Of a stretch of 17,901 nt of DNA, positions 7,127-13,599 are shown in pieces. The stretch comes from JABMMZ01 sp964600345 (GTDB taxonomy: Bacteria; Bacteroidota; Bacteroidia; NS11-12g; UBA955): contig CAZRKA010000062.1 in NCBI GenBank assembly GCA_964600345.1, forward strand, positions 1 to 17,901. The letters are read 5' to 3'. The notes beneath the pieces are model-generated. The model was not told the DNA's origin and did not search any database. It saw only the letters and a program-made list of their open reading frames with translations. The translations under genes were made by a program, and so were the position numbers. How positions within the stretch are numbered: position 1 is the first letter of the stretch; each line of letters begins with the position of its first letter.

Positions 7127-8245
7127 ATGAAAAAAATCATTTATTTAGTAGCAGTAATCACATTACTCAATGCTTGCAGGAAGAAAGAGCAAGAAGAACC
7201 TCAGCCTGAACTTAAGAATTCTATTCCGGAATTTTATAAACCTGCTCTAGAAGCTGAATATGGGAAAAATATCCCTGATTTTGTATTAATAGCAAACAAT
7301 GACCAAAAGATTGCTAATCCCCAAGACCTTGATTTTAATCCCACCCGTGCCAATGAACTATGGGTAATCAATAAGGGTACAGAACCTTCAGGTGGTTCAA
7401 CAGTCATGTTTACTAATGTAGGGATGCCAGGACAAAATTTTGAGTACAGAAAGGATGGTAATGCCTGGCATTTTATGTCTTTACCATCTGCTTTGTCATT
7501 TAGCAATACTGGAAATTGGGCCAATTCTGCCAATGTATTGGATGCAAATCATAATGGAGGCACTTTTGCGGGTCCTGCCTTGTGGTCAGGCAATTTAAGT
7601 ATCTATGCCCAGCCATCGGGTGGAAATGGAAGTCATCTAGATATGTTACATGGAAGTCCCTATTCAATGGGAATAGAAACGGAAAAAGATAATGCTTATT
7701 GGGTTTTTGACGGCTACAATAAACATATTGTCCGGTATGATTTTGGAGAAGATCATGGTCCGGGTAATGATGATCATTCAGATGGAAAAATACACAGGTA
7801 TAAAGAGGTATCCTTAAAAAGAATCGCTGCTGTTCCTTCGCATTTGGTCTTGGATAAGGAAAAAAAGTGGCTTTACATTGTTGATGGTGGGAACAGAAGG
7901 GTTTTGAGAATGGACATTACAACAGGTTCAAAATTGAAAGATCTACCACTTATTAATGAAACTTTAGCCGAACATTGGGAGATATCAAATGTGACTTGGG
8001 AAGAATTTATCCTGCCTTCATTTGGTTTAAAACAACCTTGCGGTATTGATATCAAGGATAATCGGCTTTTCGTCTCAGATTATGAAACTGGCGAGATATT
8101 TTGTTTTGATGTAAAAACTAAACAATTATTGGTTAAAATTAATACTGGAAAAGCTGGAATAACTGGAATAAGTATTGATAACAATAATCGCCTTTGGTAT
8201 GTTAATTCGACTTCAAATGAACTGTTTAAAATAGAACCAAAATAA
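7127..8245 (+). CDS. Beta-propeller lipoprotein (NHL/SMP-30-like)
   Basis: This 372-residue protein has a lipoprotein signal (LLNAC, lipidated Cys at 17). The mature part looks like a six-bladed beta-propeller of NHL or SMP-30 type: LVLDKEKKWLYIVDGGNRRVLRMD, GIDIKDNRLFVSDYETGEI and GISIDNNNRLWYVNS match successive blades. Between blades, residues about 205-223 form an Asp/His-rich loop (DFGEDHGPGNDDHSDGKIH) that could bind a metal ion. The start ATG lies 7 nt after the oxidase gene, so co-transcription is very likely. Propellers of this kind act as enzymes or binding scaffolds; no catalytic set was identified. A role as outer-membrane-attached partner or metal-binding scaffold of the oxidase is inferred from position only. 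Confidence 0.72.
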   Translation: MKKIIYLVAVITLLNACRKKEQEEPQPELKNSIPEFYKPALEAEYGKNIPDFVLIANNDQKIANPQDLDFNPTRANELWVINKGTEPSGGSTVMFTNVGMPGQNFEYRKDGNAWHFMSLPSALSFSNTGNWANSANVLDANHNGGTFAGPALWSGNLSIYAQPSGGNGSHLDMLHGSPYSMGIETEKDNAYWVFDGYNKHIVRYDFGEDHGPGNDDHSDGKIHRYKEVSLKRIAAVPSHLVLDKEKKWLYIVDGGNRRVLRMDITTGSKLKDLPLINETLAEHWEISNVTWEEFILPSFGLKQPCGIDIKDNRLFVSDYETGEIFCFDVKTKQLLVKINTGKAGITGISIDNNNRLWYVNSTSNELFKIEPK

Positions 8246-8270
8246 TTTTAAGAATTGAATTTAAAAAAAT

Positions 8271-8639
8271 ATGAAAAAATTAACATCGTTTATGCTATTA
8301 GCCTCCTTTGCAGGAATCGTTGCAGTGAGTTCCTGTAAGAAAACAACCAAAGAGGTTTATAATGTTCAAACTGAACCAGAAGATATGCTGGCTGTTGCGG
8401 GAATGGAGAACGCCTATACACATATGGTACAATATCACGACTCATTCTCTCATACGCATGATCCCCACCATAAAAAGAAACATGATAGCATCTATCACCA
8501 TCATGATTCTGTATATGTGCATCACCATACTCAATATCATCATAAGGATACAAGTCATCATCATAAAGCGCATCATACATTAAAGCACCATTACAGGCAT
8601 GATTCCTTGAATATTGAACACCACAAATTTCCTCATTAA
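8271..8639 (+). CDS. Extremely histidine-rich lipoprotein
   Basis: This 122-residue lipoprotein has a signal ending AVSSC (Cys 22). From about residue 50 to the end it is a histidine run with 26 His in about 73 residues, in clusters such as HHH and HH spaced by Asp, Ser, Tyr and Lys. The only Cys is the lipidated one and there is no recognised fold. Such tails bind Cu, Ni or Zn with high capacity, so a surface or periplasmic metal sponge or chaperone is likely. The gene lies 25 nt after the propeller lipoprotein gene in the same direction. Low complexity makes homology unreliable, and a long antisense frame across it is a mirror of the His codons, not a gene. Confidence 0.82.
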   Translation: MKKLTSFMLLASFAGIVAVSSCKKTTKEVYNVQTEPEDMLAVAGMENAYTHMVQYHDSFSHTHDPHHKKKHDSIYHHHDSVYVHHHTQYHHKDTSHHHKAHHTLKHHYRHDSLNIEHHKFPH

Positions 8640-8645
8640 ACGAAT

Positions 8646-8726
8646 ATGAAAAATACCATTTTCACAATTTTAGCCCTGATTTTCCCGGCAGTGGATTTAA
8701 AATTAATAATACGGATTAAACTATGA
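8646..8726 (+). pseudogene. 26-codon remnant beginning with a signal-like sequence
   Basis: A short frame starting at ATG 8646 encodes MKNTIFTILALIFPAVDLKL and six more residues, then stops at TGA 8724-8726, overlapping the ATG of the next gene (ATGA). The first 15 residues look like the start of a signal peptide, but there is no mature domain. It may be the remnant of a deleted exported protein, or a leader that couples translation to the next gene. Evidence is limited to the signal-like start and the overlap. Confidence 0.3.
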
Positions 8727-9427
8727 GGAGTATAAAGCACATATTTGTATCAATAGCGGCGTTACTAGCGGTTATTGGTACTTCTTTTTCCAAAACCTAT
8801 TCTATCGCCCCGAATGATACATTTAAGACAAGCGGAATGATGGAGGATCAGCAAACCCTTACCATTTCGCAGCTTAACACATCGAGCAACACTATTACCC
8901 TTGAATGGGAGAAGATAAGTGAAAGTGTACCTGTAAGTTGGGAAGCATCGGTTTGTGATAACCGTATTTGTTATGCCATATTGCAAGATACGGGAACAAT
9001 GAACCCTGTTGCACCTTCTGAGACGGGTTTTTTGCTTTTGCATATTACTGGACACGTAAATTATGGGACAGCGGTCATTCGTTATGCTGTCTGGGACATA
9101 AATAACCCTGCGTTAAAAGATACCCTGACTTATATTTTGACGGTTGACCAGAATTCGGGAATAGCTGAAACAAACAATAACAAAATATTCACAGTATACC
9201 CAAACCCTACAAAGGACCAAATCAATATTGCTTCTGGCTTTCAGGCAGGATTTACGTATTCTGTGATAAATTTAACCGGGGAAGAAGTCCAATCAGGGCA
9301 TTCAGAAGTGAATTCCGTGATTTTTTCCACGGGGAATTTTCCAAGCGGCATTTACTTTTTAAAATTAACACCAGTTGATAGCGGGATAGACAACAAATTC
9401 TTTATTCAGAAAATAATTATACAATGA
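8723..9427 (+). CDS. Secreted protein of unknown function with T9SS sorting domain
   Basis: This 234-residue protein has a signal peptide (about 1-23), a beta-rich domain (about 25-150) and a T9SS type A sorting domain (about 155-234, starting KIFTVYPNPTKDQINI and ending FFIQKIIIQ). The beta domain carries two cysteines in CDNRIC (78-83), after a WEAS segment, which may form a disulfide or a metal site. I do not recognise this domain beyond its beta-sandwich look. The gene overlaps the tiny upstream frame by ATGA and the sialidase-like gene downstream by 4 nt (9424-9427), so it is embedded in the metal operon. A surface-exposed accessory role is inferred from the sorting tail and neighbours. 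Confidence 0.75.
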   Translation: MRSIKHIFVSIAALLAVIGTSFSKTYSIAPNDTFKTSGMMEDQQTLTISQLNTSSNTITLEWEKISESVPVSWEASVCDNRICYAILQDTGTMNPVAPSETGFLLLHITGHVNYGTAVIRYAVWDINNPALKDTLTYILTVDQNSGIAETNNNKIFTVYPNPTKDQINIASGFQAGFTYSVINLTGEEVQSGHSEVNSVIFSTGNFPSGIYFLKLTPVDSGIDNKFFIQKIIIQ

Positions 9428-10878
9428 AAAAAACACTACTCATCATTTTTGTCAGCACAAGTCTGCTGGCTTTTTCTCAAAAACCAATCACCTGGGGCAT
9501 GGGAATGAATATTTCCAACAATACATACGGCAACATTCACCCCCGTATGACTTTAGACGGAGCAGGTAACCCATTGGTTATTTGGAGCAGGATGAGCGAT
9601 GGGGCAGTGTTTCTTTCCCGTTGGAATGGAAGCATGTTCAGCACGCCAGTAAAGTTAAATCCGTCATGGCTGCCTGCGGCAACTGCAAGTTGGATGGGGC
9701 CTGATATTGCATCAAAAGGAGATACTGTATATGTGGTGATGAAACGAACACCTGAAATGTCGGATACCAATCATATCTACATTCTGACCTCGTTTAACGG
9801 CGGAGCTTCTTTTTCTGCACCTGTAAGGGTTGATTATATTTCCGACAGTATGTCCCGTTTTCCTACAGTAACAGTTGATGCAAGTGGAAATCCTATCGTA
9901 GCTTTTATGAAATTTAACTCTGCTTTCATGAAGGCAAGGTGGGTAGTGACAAGATCCAATGATTATGGCAAGACATTTTCAGTTGATTCCAAAGCAAGCG
10001 GTTACAGCGGGCCAAATGCAGAGGTATGCGATTGTTGCCCTGGTGCCATTGTGTCATCAGGCAATGTTTCGGCTATGATATATAGGGATAACCTCAGCAA
10101 TATCCGTAATATCTGGACAGGGGTTTCGACAAACAATAGTGCGTCATTCAACAATGGTTTTGCATCGGATAAGACAAACTGGATGATCATGTCATGCCCA
10201 TCGAGCGGGCCTGATGGAGTTATTGTCGGGGATTCCCTATACAGCGTTTTCTTAAGTGGCGCAGGCGGCGTTTACAGGACATACTTAAGCATATCCTCTC
10301 TCAGCAGTGGTGTGACAGGTTCAGTAAATAAACTTAAAGCAAGCCTAACCGGGTTAGGCCAGCAGAATTATCCCCGAATTGCCTCTAATGGAAGTGCGAT
10401 GGCTATTGTATGGAAACAAACAGTCAGCGGAGTTTCACAATTGCCTATCATGTTTACGAGAGACATAGCAAAAGGTTTCGGTTCGGTCTATGATACTGTT
10501 GACCTTGGCGACATCACCAATGCTGATGTGGCGCTCAGTAACAGAAAGGTATTCGTAATATGGGAGGACGATAACTCAGGAACTGTGAAGTATCGAATAG
10601 GTTCTTATTCTCCAATTACATCCATAAATGAGGTAAGACAAAATGATTTCACTGTTACTCCTAACCCTGCTTTAACAGCGATTACCTTGCTGTCAGACAA
10701 TGATTTACAAAATGCGGATGTTAAGATTGCTAATCTTTTGGGAGAAACAATTTTATTTCAAACTATCCATAGCAATTCAAATGCTGAGATTGATGTTTCG
10801 GGGTTAGTCAGTGGCATTTATTTTATTACAATTAAGTCTGACAACAAATTCATTACTCAAAAATTTGTCAAAGAATGA
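9424..10878 (+). CDS. Asp-box (sialidase-like) propeller with CDCC motif and T9SS domain
   Basis: This 484-residue protein has a signal peptide (about 1-19), a beta-propeller of the sialidase/BNR type, and a T9SS sorting domain (about 415-484, starting FTVTPNPALTAITL). Asp-box repeats are visible as SFNGGASFSAPVRV (about 123-136) and SNDYGKTFSVDS (about 178-189). A CDCC motif at 202-205 is unusual for a sialidase and suggests metal binding or disulfides. Databases would probably call it exo-alpha-sialidase, but I see no convincing arginine-triad catalytic set, and its neighbours are metal proteins. It may be a metal-binding scaffold rather than a glycosidase. It overlaps its neighbours by 4 nt on both sides (9424-9427 and 10875-10878), which argues for tight co-expression. 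Fold and sorting are fairly sure; function is unknown. Confidence 0.75.
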   Translation: MKKTLLIIFVSTSLLAFSQKPITWGMGMNISNNTYGNIHPRMTLDGAGNPLVIWSRMSDGAVFLSRWNGSMFSTPVKLNPSWLPAATASWMGPDIASKGDTVYVVMKRTPEMSDTNHIYILTSFNGGASFSAPVRVDYISDSMSRFPTVTVDASGNPIVAFMKFNSAFMKARWVVTRSNDYGKTFSVDSKASGYSGPNAEVCDCCPGAIVSSGNVSAMIYRDNLSNIRNIWTGVSTNNSASFNNGFASDKTNWMIMSCPSSGPDGVIVGDSLYSVFLSGAGGVYRTYLSISSLSSGVTGSVNKLKASLTGLGQQNYPRIASNGSAMAIVWKQTVSGVSQLPIMFTRDIAKGFGSVYDTVDLGDITNADVALSNRKVFVIWEDDNSGTVKYRIGSYSPITSINEVRQNDFTVTPNPALTAITLLSDNDLQNADVKIANLLGETILFQTIHSNSNAEIDVSGLVSGIYFITIKSDNKFITQKFVKE

Positions 10879-11213
10879 AAAAACTAATATTAACCGCTGC
10901 CTTTACCCTTGTTATATTGGGAACATATGCGCAGGATCAAAAATCCACCAAAACAGATACATTCAAAGTGTCGGGCAATTGTGGAATGTGTGAAAAACGC
11001 ATTGAAATTGCAGCATCTGAAGTCAAAGGTGTTGTGAAGGCAGATTGGGATGCGGATAAAGGCATCATGATTCTCACTTACAATCCCGCTGAAACAACCA
11101 TTGAAATTGTTCAAAAAGCTATTGCGGCAGTAGGACATGACACAGAAAAAACAAAAGCGGATGATAAAGTTTACACTAAACTGCCAGGCTGCTGCAAATA
11201 TCAGCGCAAATAG
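10875..11213 (+). CDS. Periplasmic heavy-metal-associated (HMA) domain protein
   Basis: This 112-residue protein has a signal peptide (about 1-20, ending TYAQ) followed by one HMA domain (about 28-95). The metal-binding motif is GNCGMC, with C36 and C39 as the Cu(I) ligands. The C-terminus adds LPGCCKYQR with C106 and C107, a tail seen in other Bacteroidota HMA proteins. HMA domains bind Cu(I) and similar ions and pass them to partners, and the signal peptide places this one outside the cytoplasm. The ATG overlaps the end of the sialidase-like gene by 4 nt. A periplasmic copper chaperone feeding the neighbouring metal-binding lipoproteins is inferred. Confidence 0.85.
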   Translation: MKKLILTAAFTLVILGTYAQDQKSTKTDTFKVSGNCGMCEKRIEIAASEVKGVVKADWDADKGIMILTYNPAETTIEIVQKAIAAVGHDTEKTKADDKVYTKLPGCCKYQRK

Positions 11214-11249
11214 AGTTGTAAAAAAATGCAACAATTTTAAAGGAAGAAA

Positions 11250-11312
11250 ATGAGCAAAATGTCATTAATCGAATTTGTCAAATTGAAAATGATGTACTTA
11301 AAAAATAATTAA
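11250..11312 (+). other. Possible 20-codon short ORF
   Basis: A short frame starts at ATG 11250, preceded by AGGAAGAAA (a purine-rich stretch 1-9 nt before the ATG), and ends at TAA just before the lipoprotein gene at 11314. It encodes MSKMSLIEFVKLKMMYLKNN. It fills most of the only sizeable gap of the operon and may be a remnant or leader. Nothing in it indicates a function. Confidence 0.2.
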
Positions 11313-11313
11313 T

Positions 11314-11544
11314 ATGAAAAAATCAATTATCCTGTTATGTGTTTCCACCATGTTTGCGGTCATTGCATGTAACAACTCAAAATCTACTGAAAATAAGGGA
11401 GATAGCCAAACTGAATCTAAAAGCGACAGCACAAAAAACGCTGTCTACCAATGTCCAATGGATTGTGAGAAAGGAAAAACGTATGCGCAACCTGGTCAAT
11501 GCCCTGTTTGTGGAATGGACCTTGAAAAAAAACAACAACCTTAA
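11314..11544 (+). CDS. Short lipoprotein with heavy-metal-binding cysteine module
   Basis: This 76-residue protein has a lipoprotein signal ending AVIAC (Cys 19), a polar linker, and a single heavy-metal-binding module. The module reads YQCPMDCEKGKTYAQPGQCP and VCGMDL, with cysteines 47, 51, 63 and 66. This is the small domain found at the N-terminus of some copper ATPases and CusB-like adaptors and in many Bacteroidota lipoproteins. It should sit in the inner leaflet of the outer membrane or at the surface and bind Cu. It stands 11 nt before another gene carrying the same module. Confidence 0.83.
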   Translation: MKKSIILLCVSTMFAVIACNNSKSTENKGDSQTESKSDSTKNAVYQCPMDCEKGKTYAQPGQCPVCGMDLEKKQQP

Positions 11545-11555
11545 AAATCATCAGA

Positions 11556-12524
11556 ATGAAATACGTATTTATGGCCCTAAGCGCTTCGATCATTGCATTA
11601 TCATCATGCAGCAACTCTCAAAAAACTGAACAACAAACAAGCGCGGACACTACACATCACACCGAACACAGTGGCGAACATGTATATGCTTGCCCTATGC
11701 ATCCTGAAGTGACAGGTAAAGAAGGCGACAATTGCCCGAAGTGCCGCATGAAACTGGTTCACAACGACAATGCCGGAAAAGGGAATGGCAATACTTATAA
11801 AATGAATTTTACAAGTAATCCATCGTCGATCGAGTCAGGTAAGCTAACAATACTTTCCATGACCCCTCAAATAGTCGGCAAGGAAAAGGAATTAGTTCCG
11901 CTGGATGTTGAACACGAAAAGAAAATCCACTTTATCATGGTCAGCGATGACTTAAGCTGTTTTGACCACCAACATCCTGAATATGTACCTTCAGGCAGCT
12001 ATGAATTGCCCTATACATTTAAGAATGGAGGCAGTTATATCCTGTTTGCGGATTTTAAACCTACAGGAGCAAACCATTCCCTTGAAAAAATCAATGTGAA
12101 GGTAAAAGGTAAAACATTGCCAGCCATAACCTATACCAAAGAACAGTTGGTTTCTAAAACGGGCGAATTTGAGGTAACACTTTCAACAGAAAATGGCGGT
12201 AAGATTGAGAGCGGTTCAATGCAGCACATCAAGGGGATTGTAACAAAAGGAGGTAAAGTTATAGATGCAAACACCCTGGAAAATTACCTGGGCGCAAAAG
12301 CACACATGGTGGTTATAGGTGTTGATGATAAAAACTATCTGCATGTTCATCCGGGTGTTGAAAACGGTAATTTTGATTTGCATACAACATTTGAAAAGCC
12401 TGGAACCTACCGTGGTTGGATACAATTCCAGTCAGGCGGAAAGATTTATACGACCGATTTTGTTTTTAAAGTGGAACAAGGCAGTGCTAAGGCTGATGCC
12501 AGTGGACATAGTATGAACCATTAA
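11556..12524 (+). CDS. Lipoprotein with heavy-metal-binding module and two YtkA-like domains
   Basis: This 322-residue lipoprotein has a signal ending ALSSC (Cys 18) and a His-rich linker (THHTEHSGEH). The heavy-metal-binding module at about 44-68 reads YACPMHP then CPKCRMKL, with cysteines 46, 60 and 63. Two similar beta domains follow (about 85-185 and 195-307), each of the YtkA/immunoglobulin-like type found in copper-resistance and cytochrome-oxidase assembly proteins. Each carries an HxHP signature: DHQHPE at 137-142 and LHVHPG at 262-267. The pair looks like an internal duplication. The start is the ATG 11 nt after the preceding gene. It is the last gene of the operon; the next gene is over 200 nt away. 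The role inferred is extracytoplasmic copper binding. Domain calls are strong; the exact function is unknown. Confidence 0.85.
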   Translation: MKYVFMALSASIIALSSCSNSQKTEQQTSADTTHHTEHSGEHVYACPMHPEVTGKEGDNCPKCRMKLVHNDNAGKGNGNTYKMNFTSNPSSIESGKLTILSMTPQIVGKEKELVPLDVEHEKKIHFIMVSDDLSCFDHQHPEYVPSGSYELPYTFKNGGSYILFADFKPTGANHSLEKINVKVKGKTLPAITYTKEQLVSKTGEFEVTLSTENGGKIESGSMQHIKGIVTKGGKVIDANTLENYLGAKAHMVVIGVDDKNYLHVHPGVENGNFDLHTTFEKPGTYRGWIQFQSGGKIYTTDFVFKVEQGSAKADASGHSMNH

Positions 12525-12732
12525 AATGGAAGATTTTCAGTGCTTAATAAAATCATACAAAAAGCACAAAAAATGATGTAAATATTGTACGTTAAAAACT
12601 GACATAAATCATATGGTTAAATGAAGCAAGTCATGCGTTTAGTATTTATATAATCTGATACTTGCATATATAATCGGATAAAAATAGTTTGAACTTTAAT
12701 TGGGCTATTTGTTGCATAGAGAATCTCCAGAA
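12525..12732. promoter_or_regulatory. Intergenic region with candidate promoter and 14-bp direct repeat
   Basis: This gap separates the metal operon from the nuclease/ATPase pair. It contains two near-identical 14-mers, TATATAATCTGATA at 12647-12660 and TATATAATCGGATA at 12667-12680, 20 bp apart, so they lie on the same face of the helix. A possible Bacteroidota promoter is TTG at 12662-12664 with TAGTTTG at 12685-12691, about 20 nt between them, although the -7 box is one base short of the consensus. The repeats could be activator or repressor sites. No clear hairpin terminator was found after the upstream operon. Confidence 0.4.
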
Positions 12733-13599
12733 ATGAAAAAAAACAATACAGTGTTAATCACTAAAGCGTCTGGGGAAGTTGAGCCTTTTATGGAGGATAA
12801 GCTTAGATTGTCGTTAGAGAGATCTGGTGCTGACAAGGTTGAAATAGAAAAGGTTGTGCAGGAAATAAACCATAAGCTGCATGAGGGGATTTCTACAAAG
12901 AAGATATACAGAATTGCATTTAATTTATTAAAAAAAAGGTCCCGGCCCATAGCTGCCAAGTATCACCTGAAAAGCGCGATCATGGAACTTGGTCCTTCAG
13001 GCTATCCATTTGAAAGGTTTGTCGGGGAAATTCTAAAACATCAGGAATATTCTGTAAGGGTTGGCGAAATTGTGAAAGGCACGTGTGTGAATCATGAAAT
13101 TGATGTGATAGCGGAAAAAGATGATCATCATTTTATGATCGAATGTAAATACCATAATCAACCGGGAATCATTTGCAATGTAAAAATTCCCCTGTATATA
13201 CAGGCGCGTTTTAAAGATGTAGAATCGGCATGGGTCCGGCTTCCCGATCATGGGACCAAGTTTCACCAAGGTTGGGTTGTAACGAATACGAAGTTTTCAT
13301 CTGATGCCATTAAATACGGGAATTGTGCCGGATTGAATATGCTTGGATGGGACTATCCTGTGAAGGGAAGTTTGAAGGAACTCATCGACTCACTAGGGCT
13401 TTATCCTGTTACATGCCTTACTACCCTTACCAGGTTTGAAAAACAAAATTTGCTGGACCGGAAAATTGTACTCTGCAAAGAAGTATGCGACAATGAGCAG
13501 TATTTAGCCCAAGCTGGTGTTGGTTTGTCAAGAATCAAGAGTGTTTTGGAAGAAGGCCGCCAGCTTTGTCATAAATTAACAGGCAATGGGAAACATTAA
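12733..13599 (+). CDS. ATP-cone and Mrr-like nuclease domain protein
   Basis: This 288-residue cytoplasmic protein joins an N-terminal ATP-cone (about 6-88, opening VLITKASGEVEPFMEDKL) to a restriction-endonuclease-like Mrr domain (about 92-210). ATP-cones bind ATP or dATP and regulate ribonucleotide reductase and NrdR. The nuclease domain shows HEIDV with E122 and D124, then IECK with E137 and K139, the PD-(D/E)xK pattern, so catalytic residues seem intact. The C-terminal 70 residues (about 215-288) look helical with several cysteines and are not recognised. The ATG at 12733 is chosen; an in-frame TTG 33 nt upstream would add 11 residues of little merit. The gene overlaps the P-type ATPase start by 14 nt, so the pair is coupled. 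A nucleotide-sensing nuclease is inferred; its target is unknown. Confidence 0.78.
   Translation: MKKNNTVLITKASGEVEPFMEDKLRLSLERSGADKVEIEKVVQEINHKLHEGISTKKIYRIAFNLLKKRSRPIAAKYHLKSAIMELGPSGYPFERFVGEILKHQEYSVRVGEIVKGTCVNHEIDVIAEKDDHHFMIECKYHNQPGIICNVKIPLYIQARFKDVESAWVRLPDHGTKFHQGWVVTNTKFSSDAIKYGNCAGLNMLGWDYPVKGSLKELIDSLGLYPVTCLTTLTRFEKQNLLDRKIVLCKEVCDNEQYLAQAGVGLSRIKSVLEEGRQLCHKLTGNGKH

Noticed and set aside
8290..8580. A 96-codon antisense frame across the His-rich gene.
   Set aside because: It is Tyr/Asp-rich because it mirrors CAT/CAC codons; the sense frame has a lipobox and operon position.
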